From an uncultured Clostridia bacterium (GTDB lineage Bacteria; Bacillota; Clostridia; Peptostreptococcales; Anaerovoracaceae): DNA of 14,403 nucleotides. How positions within the stretch are numbered: the stretch's first letter is position 1; each line of letters starts with the position of its first letter. Made by a program: the position numbers and the translations under genes. The notes below the pieces were generated by a model, which was given only the letters and a program-made list of their open reading frames with translations, had not been told where the DNA came from and did no database searches. Positions 6,553-12,244 of this stretch are shown piece after piece. The stretch spans positions 1 through 14,403 of the forward strand of contig CAMIWY010000006.1 of NCBI GenBank assembly GCA_946402595.1, written 5' to 3'.

Positions 6553-6561
6553 TGTTATAAT
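6553..6561 (+). promoter_or_regulatory. Extended -10 promoter TGTTATAAT for the small membrane genes
   Basis: TGT precedes a perfect TATAAT (6556-6561), followed closely by the GGGGGGAG ribosome binding site at 6571-6578. The -35 region (TTTCTG) is weak. Confidence 0.5.
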
Positions 6562-6586
6562 CTAAACAATGGGGGGAGAATAAGAC

Positions 6587-6748
6587 ATGGAATTTATTAT
6601 AGAAATAGCAGTTTATCTGCTCTTCGCGGTAGGTATCACTCTGATACAATGGTGCATCAGACATAAGGAAATAACGGCTGCAATGATCATCGTGGTGCTG
6701 ATGATCATTGACGTTTTCGTGTGGATGAAGCTGCACGGGATCATCTGA
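6587..6748 (+). CDS. 53-residue two-TM small membrane protein
   Basis: A short ORF starts at ATG 6587 with a very strong GGGGGGAG eight bases upstream and an extended -10 promoter just before that. The 53-residue product is almost all membrane: hydrophobic segments at about 3-22 and 29-46, a short polar turn QWCIRHKE (21-28), and a tail WMKLHGII. It matches no family I know. The next gene starts 18 bases after its stop, so the two are likely one operon. The strong signals and clean membrane pattern make a real gene likely. Confidence 0.65.
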   Translation: MEFIIEIAVYLLFAVGITLIQWCIRHKEITAAMIIVVLMIIDVFVWMKLHGII

Positions 6749-6766
6749 TAAGAAGGTACAAGGGAT

Positions 6767-7324
6767 ATGGACGATACGAGAACAGTTGATTTTGAGATAA
6801 ATGAGAAGATCCGCAGCGAGGCAATCGAAGAATATATTGATAAAAAGTCGTTCAGTCAGACGGAATCTCAGAAGCGCACATTTAAAAAAGCCTATCTGTT
6901 CATAATAATCATAATGTGCATTATTGCGCTTACTGTCGTGATATTGGTGACCAGCATAGGAGATAACACTTTCGCGATCGCATTTGCCTCCGTATTCGCA
7001 TTGAGCTTCACCATGATCGCAGTCATAATGAGCATCATACTTGTGAAGTTCTCTTCAACGAACAATGTGAAAAATCTGAAGGATTCTCTGCGTAAGGATT
7101 TCGAACGGACGACATACCGGATTGAGGACGGATATCTGATCCGTGAATACGAGGGCGACAAGAGAAAGACCAGGAAGTACGATCTGAAGAAAATCTACTA
7201 TCCGGACAAGGAAGGCGATATCGGAACATTTGAATATAAAAATGAGACGGTCGAATATATTGATTTCTATGAACCGTCCCTGTATGAGACTCTGAAAGAG
7301 ATCACAGAAGAGAGACAGAAATAA
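6767..7324 (+). CDS. Two-TM protein with soluble C-terminal domain (YcxB-like layout)
   Basis: The protein has 185 residues. A charged N-terminus (about 1-40) precedes two hydrophobic segments (about 41-62 and 68-94) and a C-terminal cytoplasmic part (about 95-185). That part contains YRIEDGYLIREYEGDKRKTR (117-136) followed by KYDLKKIYYPDK. Two TMs followed by a beta-rich domain with a DGYLI-type strand is the layout of YcxB-like proteins. I see too little to assign the family and leave the function open. GAAGG at 6752-6756 lies ten bases before the ATG. It is the second gene after the 53-residue membrane peptide. Confidence 0.7.
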   Translation: MDDTRTVDFEINEKIRSEAIEEYIDKKSFSQTESQKRTFKKAYLFIIIIMCIIALTVVILVTSIGDNTFAIAFASVFALSFTMIAVIMSIILVKFSSTNNVKNLKDSLRKDFERTTYRIEDGYLIREYEGDKRKTRKYDLKKIYYPDKEGDIGTFEYKNETVEYIDFYEPSLYETLKEITEERQK

Positions 7325-7354
7325 ATAATTAAATAATAAATGTGATATGCAATG

Positions 7355-7395
7355 CAGCCTCCGCACGGTCTTAGATGGCAAGGGAGGCTGTTTCT
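7355..7395 (+). terminator. Probable terminator after the 6767-7324 gene
   Basis: CAGCCTCC (7355-7362) pairs with GGAGGCTG (7383-7390) around a 20-base loop and is followed by TTTCTCT. The long loop and short T-run make it weaker than the others in the window. Confidence 0.55.
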
Positions 7396-7404
7396 CTGAC
7401 ATAC

Positions 7405-7438
7405 AACTATTCCTAAAATCATAATTTTCGGAATAGTT
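7405..7438. repeat. Near-perfect 34-base inverted repeat
   Basis: AACTATTCC (7405-7413) pairs with GGAATAGTT (7430-7438), and AAAAT (7415-7419) with ATTTT (7424-7428). There is one mismatch between the two stems and a CATA loop. There is no T-run on either side, so it does not look like a terminator. It could be a protein-binding site, an RNA hairpin or an end of a lost element. Confidence 0.5.
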
Positions 7439-7562
7439 AAAACAGGAAGACCCTGAAAACACTGAATTATGCAAAATCCAGTCGTTCCAAGGCCTTGAGG
7501 TCTCTCCCGATTTCACGGAGATAATTAACTATATTAATAATATAATTTTAAAGAATAGTCTG

Positions 7563-7606
7563 CAGCACACATACTGTATCCTTTTCACTGCATGTGTGCT
7601 GTTTAT
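7563..7606. terminator. 10-bp hairpin, terminator-like
   Basis: CAGCACACAT (7563-7572) pairs perfectly with ATGTGTGCTG (7592-7601) and is followed on the plus strand by TTTATTTAT. It abuts the antitoxin stop codon (7607), so it may end the minus-strand antitoxin transcript, although its minus-strand T-run is poor. Confidence 0.55.
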
Positions 7607-7828
7607 TTATATCGTTACCAGGTTTCCTGACTTATCCAGTGAATATATCACAGGCACAATATTGCTGCGTGCCGCAACGTTCTTTCTGTGGCACTGGAAA
7701 TCTGATTCGTAATCAAGTCTGTCAAGTACAGCCTGCCTTATATAATCGGATACTTTCATATCACGGCTGGCTGCGAAGTCTTTAATATATTTCTCGTCCT
7801 GCGGAGTGAGCTTGATTGAAATGATCAT
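7607..7828 (-). CDS. Ribbon-helix-helix antitoxin, RelB/DUF6290 type, apparently without a toxin
   Basis: The 73-residue protein has the ribbon-helix-helix pattern: strand MIISIKL (1-7), helix from TPQDEKYIKDFAAS (8-21), turn DMKVSD and second helix YIRQAVLDRLD (29-39). The tail has the family's ExD..(aromatic)..(basic) pattern and VIYSLD, as in RelB/DUF6290 antitoxins that bind DNA and neutralise a RelE/ParE-type mRNase. AAGGAGG seven bases before the ATG supports the start. The last residues (KSGNLVTI) differ from the usual acidic-hydrophobic end. No RelE-like ORF follows (below 7607) or precedes it. It is an orphan here, perhaps acting on a distant toxin or as the remnant of a pair. Confidence 0.8.
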   Translation of the reverse strand: MIISIKLTPQDEKYIKDFAASRDMKVSDYIRQAVLDRLDYESDFQCHRKNVAARSNIVPVIYSLDKSGNLVTI

Positions 7829-7918
7829 ATTTAAGCCTCCTTGTATTATTGTAATGCTGCGCTGAAAGCGACAGATATAAATCGAAATTCTGTTCGTTTT
7901 GTCCGGAGCGGTTTTTTG

Positions 7919-7963
7919 AAAACCCGGTCAGTACTGCCGGGATGCATTTGCAGTATGACCGGG
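7919..7963 (-). terminator. Terminator after the LysM gene
   Basis: CCCGGTCA plus TACTGC (7923-7937, one bulged G) pairs with GCAGTATGACCGGG (7950-7963). On the minus strand the stem is followed by TTTT (complement of 7919-7922). It lies about 60 bases past the LysM stop codon and separates that gene from the antitoxin. Confidence 0.75.
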
Positions 7964-8024
7964 ATCCCAAATAAAACACACTATCCTAGAAATACATACC
8001 GCGGAGGTACATAATGCTAGCTGA

Positions 8025-8333
8025 TCAGTATACAGGGACGAATATCATATCGCCCGGCTGTATGTCGTTGACATTCACATCGTTGGTCTCACAGATCTCA
8101 CCGATGATGGATCTGATGCTCCTTCCGGAATCAGGATTGCATTCTTCTGCGATGTCCCACAGATTGTCTCCTTCGTGGATAACTACCTGCTTGTATGTCT
8201 TGACTGCGGCAGCATCAGCTCTGCCTGCACCAATGATGCTGTATCCTGCGAATACAATTATCATTATGCATATAAGTACGAATAAAAAGAATCTTACCGG
8301 ATTCACGATTCTGATATGTTTTGTCTTCTTCAT
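8025..8333 (-). CDS. YneA-like LysM membrane protein (probable SOS cell-division inhibitor)
   Basis: The protein has 102 residues from the ATG at 8331-8333, chosen because AGGTGGAG lies just upstream and because the next in-frame start adds 40 residues across the promoter. It has a short basic N-terminus, one membrane segment (about 14-34) and an outside LysM domain (about 47-101) with VVIHEGDNLWDIAEE and the end IQPGDMIFVPVY. One TM plus one C-terminal LysM at about 100 residues is the YneA layout. In Bacillus subtilis, YneA blocks division during DNA damage and its gene is LexA-controlled. The three LexA-type boxes over this gene's promoter make that role likely here. No lexA gene is in the window. 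The name is withheld because identity to YneA is low. Confidence 0.85.
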   Translation of the reverse strand: MKKTKHIRIVNPVRFFLFVLICIMIIVFAGYSIIGAGRADAAAVKTYKQVVIHEGDNLWDIAEECNPDSGRSIRSIIGEICETNDVNVNDIQPGDMIFVPVY

Positions 8334-8380
8334 TTCTCCACCTGCTACTTTCTGTATTCTGATTGCTCCGAATCGCTTCG

Positions 8381-8392
8381 AAACATCTGTTC
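8381..8392 (-). promoter_or_regulatory. LexA (SOS) box 1
   Basis: On the minus strand this reads GAACAGATGTTT, matching GAAC-N4-GTTT/C, the form reported for clostridial LexA. It lies about 10-20 bases downstream of the expected transcription start of the LysM gene. Confidence 0.7.
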
Positions 8393-8409
8393 TTATTTGG
8401 TATATCTGG

Positions 8410-8438
8410 ATTATAAACGTTTGTTCGGATGATGTCAA
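8410..8438 (-). promoter_or_regulatory. Consensus promoter of the LysM gene
   Basis: On the minus strand a perfect TTGACA (8433-8438) and perfect TATAAT (8410-8415) are separated by exactly 17 bases. Transcription should start near 8403, giving a leader of about 70 bases. A promoter this strong on a division inhibitor would need tight repression, which the three LexA boxes supply. Confidence 0.9.
8415..8426 (-). promoter_or_regulatory. LexA (SOS) box 2, inside the promoter
   Basis: The minus-strand reading is GAACAAACGTTT, preceded by C. It lies in the spacer between -35 and -10 and shares one base with the -10, so bound LexA would exclude RNA polymerase. Confidence 0.8.
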
Positions 8439-8447
8439 GAGAAATAT

Positions 8448-8459
8448 GAACAAAAGTTC
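8448..8459 (-). promoter_or_regulatory. LexA (SOS) box 3, perfect palindrome
   Basis: The minus-strand reading GAACTTTTGTTC is a perfect GAAC-N4-GTTC. It sits nine bases upstream of the -35. The three boxes start at 8381, 8415 and 8448, that is 34 and 33 bases apart, close to three helical turns. Confidence 0.8.
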
Positions 8460-8487
8460 TAAAATTATTTTACTCTATTTCCAACAC

Positions 8488-8516
8488 AAAACTCCGGCCC
8501 TGAAAGCCGGAGTTTT
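8488..8516. terminator. Terminator after metA
   Basis: AAAACTCCGGC (8488-8498) pairs perfectly with GCCGGAGTTTT (8506-8516) around a 7-base loop. A T-run follows on the minus strand, 38 bases past the metA stop codon. The shape would also work on the plus strand. Confidence 0.88.
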
Positions 8517-8554
8517 CAACGCTTTGAGCGTTTTGCACATCATCGGTATATGCG

Positions 8555-9526
8555 CTATATTTCCACTTTTTCGTCTGTAAATGCTTCTCTCCAGGCATCT
8601 TCCTTCCCGTCCCTTAGGTCGTCAAGGTTGTACGGTGTAGCCTGATACAGATAATAATTGAGCCAGTTTGAGAACAGCAGATTGGCGTGGCTCCTCCACC
8701 TGAACAGTATCCCCTGCTCCGGGTCATCGTTCCTGAAGTAGTTCTTCGGAACACCTATCTTACGTCCGAGACGGATATCCCTGAAGTATTCGTCAGCCAG
8801 AGTATTCTTGTCATACTCCTGATGTCCCAGCAGGAATATCTGTCTGCCGTTGTCGGTCGCGATTATATGCGGGCCTACCTCAGGAGATGCTGCAAGGATC
8901 CTGAGCTCAGGATGCTTTTCTATGTCTTCGGTCCTGATCTCGGTATGCCTTGAATGCGGAGCCCAGAAGCACTCATCGAATCCTCTCAGAAGAGGACTGT
9001 GCGGTCTCAGGGTCTCCATCTCATACACGCCGAATACCTTGTCGCACAGGACGTGCTTCTGGATACCATAGTAATAGTACAGAGCCGCCTGAGCGCCCCA
9101 GCAGATGAACATGCTGCTGTATACATGTGTTTTCGCGAATTCGAACAGACTGCAGAGCTCATCCCAGTAGTCGACCTGCTCAAAAGGCATCCGCTCGACC
9201 GGGGAACCGGTCAGGATCATTCCGTCGAAGTATTCGTCTCTGAATTCATCCAGAGTCGTGTAAAACGACTGCATGTGCTCCTGGGATACATGAGTCGATG
9301 TATGTGAATCCATGCCCACGAGCTTCATCTCGATCTGCAGCGGGCTGTTCGCAAGAACGCGCGCCAGCTGAGTCTCTGTCGCTATCTTGGTCGGCATCAG
9401 ATTGACGATGATGACCTTGAGCGGACGGATATCCTGTGAATCCGCCCTGGCTCTGTTCATTATGAATATATTCTCATCCTTGAGGCTTCCTGCTGCAGGA
9501 AGCTGATCAGGAATTATCAGCGGCAT
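8555..9526 (-). CDS. metA: Homoserine O-acetyltransferase, MetA family
   Basis: The 323-residue cytoplasmic enzyme activates homoserine for methionine synthesis. The residues line up with the numbering of known MetA enzymes: nucleophile Cys142 in FICWGAQA, and His235 and Glu237 in GHQEYD. The loop LTGSPVERMPFEQVDYW carries Glu111, the residue that gives acetyl-CoA rather than succinyl-CoA specificity in this family (Gly111 in the Escherichia coli succinyl enzyme). O-acetylhomoserine is therefore the expected product. The loop reads TGSPVE where TGAPVE is more usual. AAGGAGGGG six bases before the ATG supports the start. metY, whose enzyme uses the product, lies 35 bases upstream on the same strand, so the two form an operon. 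Databases often label such genes homoserine O-succinyltransferase. Confidence 0.96.
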   Translation of the reverse strand: MPLIIPDQLPAAGSLKDENIFIMNRARADSQDIRPLKVIIVNLMPTKIATETQLARVLANSPLQIEMKLVGMDSHTSTHVSQEHMQSFYTTLDEFRDEYFDGMILTGSPVERMPFEQVDYWDELCSLFEFAKTHVYSSMFICWGAQAALYYYYGIQKHVLCDKVFGVYEMETLRPHSPLLRGFDECFWAPHSRHTEIRTEDIEKHPELRILAASPEVGPHIIATDNGRQIFLLGHQEYDKNTLADEYFRDIRLGRKIGVPKNYFRNDDPEQGILFRWRSHANLLFSNWLNYYLYQATPYNLDDLRDGKEDAWREAFTDEKVEI

Positions 9527-9561
9527 TGTTTACCCCTCCTTGATCATGTCAGCCGGATATG

Positions 9562-10869
9562 TTACCTGACTTTATTGAGTGCCTGATCGAGATCGGCAAT
9601 GATGTCATCCGCACTTTCGAGTCCGACAGAGAGTCTGATGAGACCCGGATCGATGCCTGCGGCGAGCTGTGCTTCCTCGGAAAGCTGCCTGTGAGTCGTG
9701 CTTGCAGGATGCAGAACGCTCGTATGTATGTCTCCTACGTGGACAACGATGCTGCAGAGCTCGAGATTCTCAAGGAATTTCTCTCCTGCTGCTCTTCCGC
9801 CCTTTACGCCGAAACTCATGACAGCGCTCGCGCCCTTAGGCAGGTACTTCTGAGCGAGATCATAGTACTTGTCGCCCTTAAGGCCCGGATAGATTATCCA
9901 GTCGACCATAGGATGCTGTGACAGGAACTCAGCAACTGCCTGCGCATTCTTCACGTGTCTTTCCATCCTCACATCGAGAGTCTGAAGCCCCTGATGAGTC
10001 AGGTATGCATTCATCGGTGACATCGTGCAGCCGAGGTCTCTTACAAGCACGGCCTTAAGACGTGTGCAGAATGCCGCATCGCCAAAACTCTCATAGAAGT
10101 TGAGCCCGTGATAACTCTCGTCAGGAGCCGCCATGCTCGGGTATTTGAGACTGCCGTCATCATTCTTTACGGTCCAGTCAAAATTGCCGCCTTCGATGAC
10201 ACAGCCGCCGATGCTGGTGCCGTGACCGTCTGCGAACTTTGTCGTGGAATGTGTGACTATATTCGCTCCCCACTCTATCGGACGAAGCAGTGCCGGAGTC
10301 GGGAAAGTATTGTCAACGATCAGAGGAACTTCCATGGCGGAAGCAGCCTTGACGAACTTCTCGAGATCAAGTACGGAGAGCGCCGGATTGGCTATCGTCT
10401 CACCGAAGAGGACTTTGGTATTAGGCTTTTTCAGCGCCACTATATCCTCAAGAGGCATGTCCTGATCGAAGAATTCAACATCGATCCCCAGCTTGCGGAG
10501 AGTGACGTCAAAGAGATTGTATGTGCCTCCGTAGATGTTGGTCGCGCTGAGAATGTGGTCGCCGGCTTCGCAGATGTTGAGTATTGCGATCATATTAGCC
10601 GACTGGCCGGACGAAGCGGCCATGCCTGCAGTGCCGCCTTCAAGAAGCGCCATTTTCTGCTCCAGAGCATCTACTGTCGGGCTTCCGAGTCTTGCATACA
10701 TATGGTTCGGACTCTCAAGATCGAAGAGCTCAGCCACGTCATGTGCATTATAGTATCTGTAAGTCGTGCTCTGGACTATAGGAAGATTCTGGGGCTGAGC
10801 ACTGTCAGCCTTATATGCTCCATGCACGCATCTTGTTTCAAAACCCATATCTTTCATCTGTTTAGCCAT
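9562..10869 (-). CDS. metY: O-acetylhomoserine aminocarboxypropyltransferase (sulfhydrylase)
   Basis: The 435-residue PLP enzyme makes homocysteine from O-acetylhomoserine and sulfide in one step. It shows the Cys/Met-metabolism PLP fold: YARLGSPT (58-65) for phosphate contact from the neighbouring subunit, SSGQSAN (86-92), VDNTF with Asp186 for the pyridine nitrogen, and THSTTKFADGHG (206-217) with Lys211 as the Schiff-base lysine. A length near 430, longer than cystathionine synthases and lyases (about 380-400), and the inserted region after about 220 favour the sulfhydrylase. An AGGAGG seven bases before the ATG supports the start. It is the first gene of the metY-metA operon. No SAM riboswitch is visible in the roughly 90 bases upstream. 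Confidence 0.95.
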   Translation of the reverse strand: MAKQMKDMGFETRCVHGAYKADSAQPQNLPIVQSTTYRYYNAHDVAELFDLESPNHMYARLGSPTVDALEQKMALLEGGTAGMAASSGQSANMIAILNICEAGDHILSATNIYGGTYNLFDVTLRKLGIDVEFFDQDMPLEDIVALKKPNTKVLFGETIANPALSVLDLEKFVKAASAMEVPLIVDNTFPTPALLRPIEWGANIVTHSTTKFADGHGTSIGGCVIEGGNFDWTVKNDDGSLKYPSMAAPDESYHGLNFYESFGDAAFCTRLKAVLVRDLGCTMSPMNAYLTHQGLQTLDVRMERHVKNAQAVAEFLSQHPMVDWIIYPGLKGDKYYDLAQKYLPKGASAVMSFGVKGGRAAGEKFLENLELCSIVVHVGDIHTSVLHPASTTHRQLSEEAQLAAGIDPGLIRLSVGLESADDIIADLDQALNKVR

Positions 10870-10916
10870 TTACACACCTCCTGTCCCGGGATCTGCTGCT
10901 ATCAAATATTTTTACA

Positions 10917-10945
10917 ATTTTACAATCAATCATGTTATCAGTCTA
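10917..10945 (-). promoter_or_regulatory. Candidate promoter of metY-metA
   Basis: On the minus strand TAGACT (10940-10945) and TAAAAT (10917-10922) are 17 bases apart. Transcription would begin near 10910, leaving about 40 leader bases, too short for a SAM or T-box riboswitch. Confidence 0.4.
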
Positions 10946-10959
10946 TACTTTTGAGCAAG

Positions 10960-10986
10960 AAAAAAGTGCTCTGTCACGAGAGCACT
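10960..10986 (-). terminator. Terminator after the ybaK gene
   Basis: On the minus strand AGTGCTCT, loop CGTGAC and AGAGCACT are followed by a run of six T (10965-10960, counting one in the stem). It ends the operon that runs from the recombinase to ybaK. Confidence 0.88.
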
Positions 10987-10989
10987 GAA

Positions 10990-11011
10990 AATGTAAAGAC
11001 GGCTTTACATT
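10990..11011 (-). repeat. Perfect 9-bp hairpin between ybaK and its terminator
   Basis: AATGTAAAG (10990-10998) pairs with CTTTACATT (11003-11011) around a 4-base loop, 11 bases past the ybaK stop. It may be a weak first terminator or a 3'-end stabilising hairpin. Confidence 0.55.
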
Positions 11012-11022
11012 ACGCGATGCTG

Positions 11023-11514
11023 TTATTCTTTGGTCAGGTCAGTGAACTCCGCACCTATGAATTCAGCGAGGATCTCAGGCGAAAGAATGATCTGGACTCC
11101 CCTTTTGCCCGCCGAAAAGTAGATCTTGTCGAACAGAACTGCCGTCTCATCTATGTAGGTCGGGTACTGTTTCTTCATTCCTATAGGAGAACAGCCTCCG
11201 CGGATGTATCCGGTCAGGTCGAATATCTCCTTGACGTGGATCATCTCGATTTTCTTGTTGCCTGAAGCGTGTGCGGCCTTCTTGAGGTCGAGTTCAGCTG
11301 CTGACGGGATTACAAATACAAATAAATTGTTATCGTCATTTCGCGTTACAAGCGTCTTGAAAACCTCATCTGCGGATACTCCGAGCTCTTCAGCGGCATG
11401 AACACCGGAAAGATCGGACTCATCTACCGCATACTCCCCCATTTCGTACTCTATACCGGCCGCATCGAGCTGCCTCATTGCATTGGTCTTGTCTATTCTC
11501 TGTTTCTTAGCCAT
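11023..11514 (-). CDS. ybaK: Cys-tRNA(Pro)/Cys-tRNA(Cys) deacylase, YbaK family
   Basis: The 163-residue cytoplasmic editing enzyme hydrolyses Cys wrongly attached to tRNA(Pro) by prolyl-tRNA synthetase. It has the YbaK/EbsC fold with VFKTLV (51-56), in which Lys53 is the conserved functional lysine, and the hallmark GYIRGGCSPIGMKK (102-115). FSAGKRG near 133-139 precedes the conserved C-terminal strand. Length is typical. AAAGGGG lies just before the ATG and overlaps the stop of the TVP38 gene only 9 bases upstream, so translation of the two is probably linked. It is the last gene of the operon. Confidence 0.95.
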   Translation of the reverse strand: MAKKQRIDKTNAMRQLDAAGIEYEMGEYAVDESDLSGVHAAEELGVSADEVFKTLVTRNDDNNLFVFVIPSAAELDLKKAAHASGNKKIEMIHVKEIFDLTGYIRGGCSPIGMKKQYPTYIDETAVLFDKIYFSAGKRGVQIILSPEILAEFIGAEFTDLTKE

Positions 11515-11523
11515 ATTACCCCT

Positions 11524-12237
11524 TTACTGATCGAGCTGCTCGTCCTTCTTTTCGAGGTCATCGAGCATTGCAATAAGCTGTTTCCTCTTGATGAAACATA
11601 TTATCAGGATGACTGCTGTCACAACAGCGAGCACCCCGATCGCTGCATAATTCCGGCTGCTGATGAAATATCCCGTCAGCAGGCTTCCGAGCATCCCCGG
11701 TGATCTTCCGATCGTGGAGACTATCAGAAAAGGCCTTAACCGCATGTCGGATAATCCCGCCACATACGCCACGAGGTCCTTGGGCACTCCCGGTATGAGG
11801 TATATCAGAAGGACTGCCGTCAGACCTTTTCCGCTGTTCAGCTTGCGGTGGTAGTCATTGACCTTTTCCTCTCCGAAAATAGCCTCAAGAGAATCTTTTC
11901 CCAGAGCTCTGGCTATATAGAATGCTATGAAAGCACCGATGAAAGCCCCGCCTATCGAGATAAGATATCCCTTCAGAACTCCGAAGAGATAGCTCGCTGC
12001 GAGCTGTATCGGCTGTCCCGGTATGATACAGATGATTACCTGCAGTATCTGTATCCCGGTAAGCACGGCAGCGGCGTAGCCCTTGTACTGCATTATGAAT
12101 TCAGGCAGATTTGCCAGCCACTCCTTATTGAACAGTGTATCCCTGCATGTGAAAAACAGTATCACCGGAAGCCCGACGATGATGAAGATCAGTATTGCCA
12201 GTTTGATGTATGCAAATCTTTTTCTTCTGTTCTCCAT
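11524..12237 (-). CDS. TVP38/TMEM64 family membrane protein (DedA superfamily)
   Basis: The 237-residue integral membrane protein has a TM near 11-30, hydrophobic segments at about 52-72, 80-110 and 139-160, and a last TM at about 197-216 before a charged tail. Family hallmarks are the re-entrant-loop motif IIPGQPIQLAASYLFG (71-86) and LIPGVPKDLVAYVAGLS (147-163). DedA-superfamily proteins are linked to lipid flipping and membrane homeostasis; the substrate here is unknown. It starts 7 bases after the stop of the gamma-lyase-family gene. Its only visible binding site is an AGGA about 12 bases upstream within that gene's end, so coupled translation is likely. Confidence 0.9.
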   Translation of the reverse strand: MENRRKRFAYIKLAILIFIIVGLPVILFFTCRDTLFNKEWLANLPEFIMQYKGYAAAVLTGIQILQVIICIIPGQPIQLAASYLFGVLKGYLISIGGAFIGAFIAFYIARALGKDSLEAIFGEEKVNDYHRKLNSGKGLTAVLLIYLIPGVPKDLVAYVAGLSDMRLRPFLIVSTIGRSPGMLGSLLTGYFISSRNYAAIGVLAVVTAVILIICFIKRKQLIAMLDDLEKKDEQLDQ

Positions 12238-12244
12238 GACAGTG

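Larger units (their letters stand above)
7325..7606. other. Non-coding interval with several inverted repeats
   Basis: This 282-base gap between converging genes holds a hairpin at 7355-7390, a 34-base inverted repeat at 7405-7438, an AT-rich dyad TATATT-AAT-AATATA at 7530-7544, and a 10-bp-stem hairpin at 7563-7601. The motif GAATAGT occurs both at 7431-7437 and at 7553-7559. On the minus strand a 24-codon open stretch (7467-7547) lacks a start and may be the remains of a gene. No complete gene is visible. Confidence 0.5.

Noticed and set aside
7405..7438. Chromosome dimer resolution (dif) site
   Set aside because: The arms do not match Firmicute dif half-sites and the symmetry is too extended for an 11-6-11 Xer site.
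8334..8453. Longer N-terminus for the LysM protein
   Set aside because: The added 40 codons cover the promoter and LexA boxes; the transcript would start after most of that stretch.
8014..8580. Plus-strand ORF with an upstream GGAGG-like sequence (about 8001-8007)
   Set aside because: Antisense to the LysM gene and its promoter and crosses the metA terminator; the translation shows no domain.
10870..11022. SAM (S-box) or T-box riboswitch before metY
   Set aside because: The leader is too short and shows neither the S-box core nor a T-box motif; its only strong hairpins belong to the ybaK 3' end.
10108..11265. Long plus-strand ORF of 385 codons
   Set aside because: It is antisense to metY and ybaK, rich in Cys, Arg and Ser, and crosses two minus-strand hairpins. 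It is a mirror of strong coding on the other strand.
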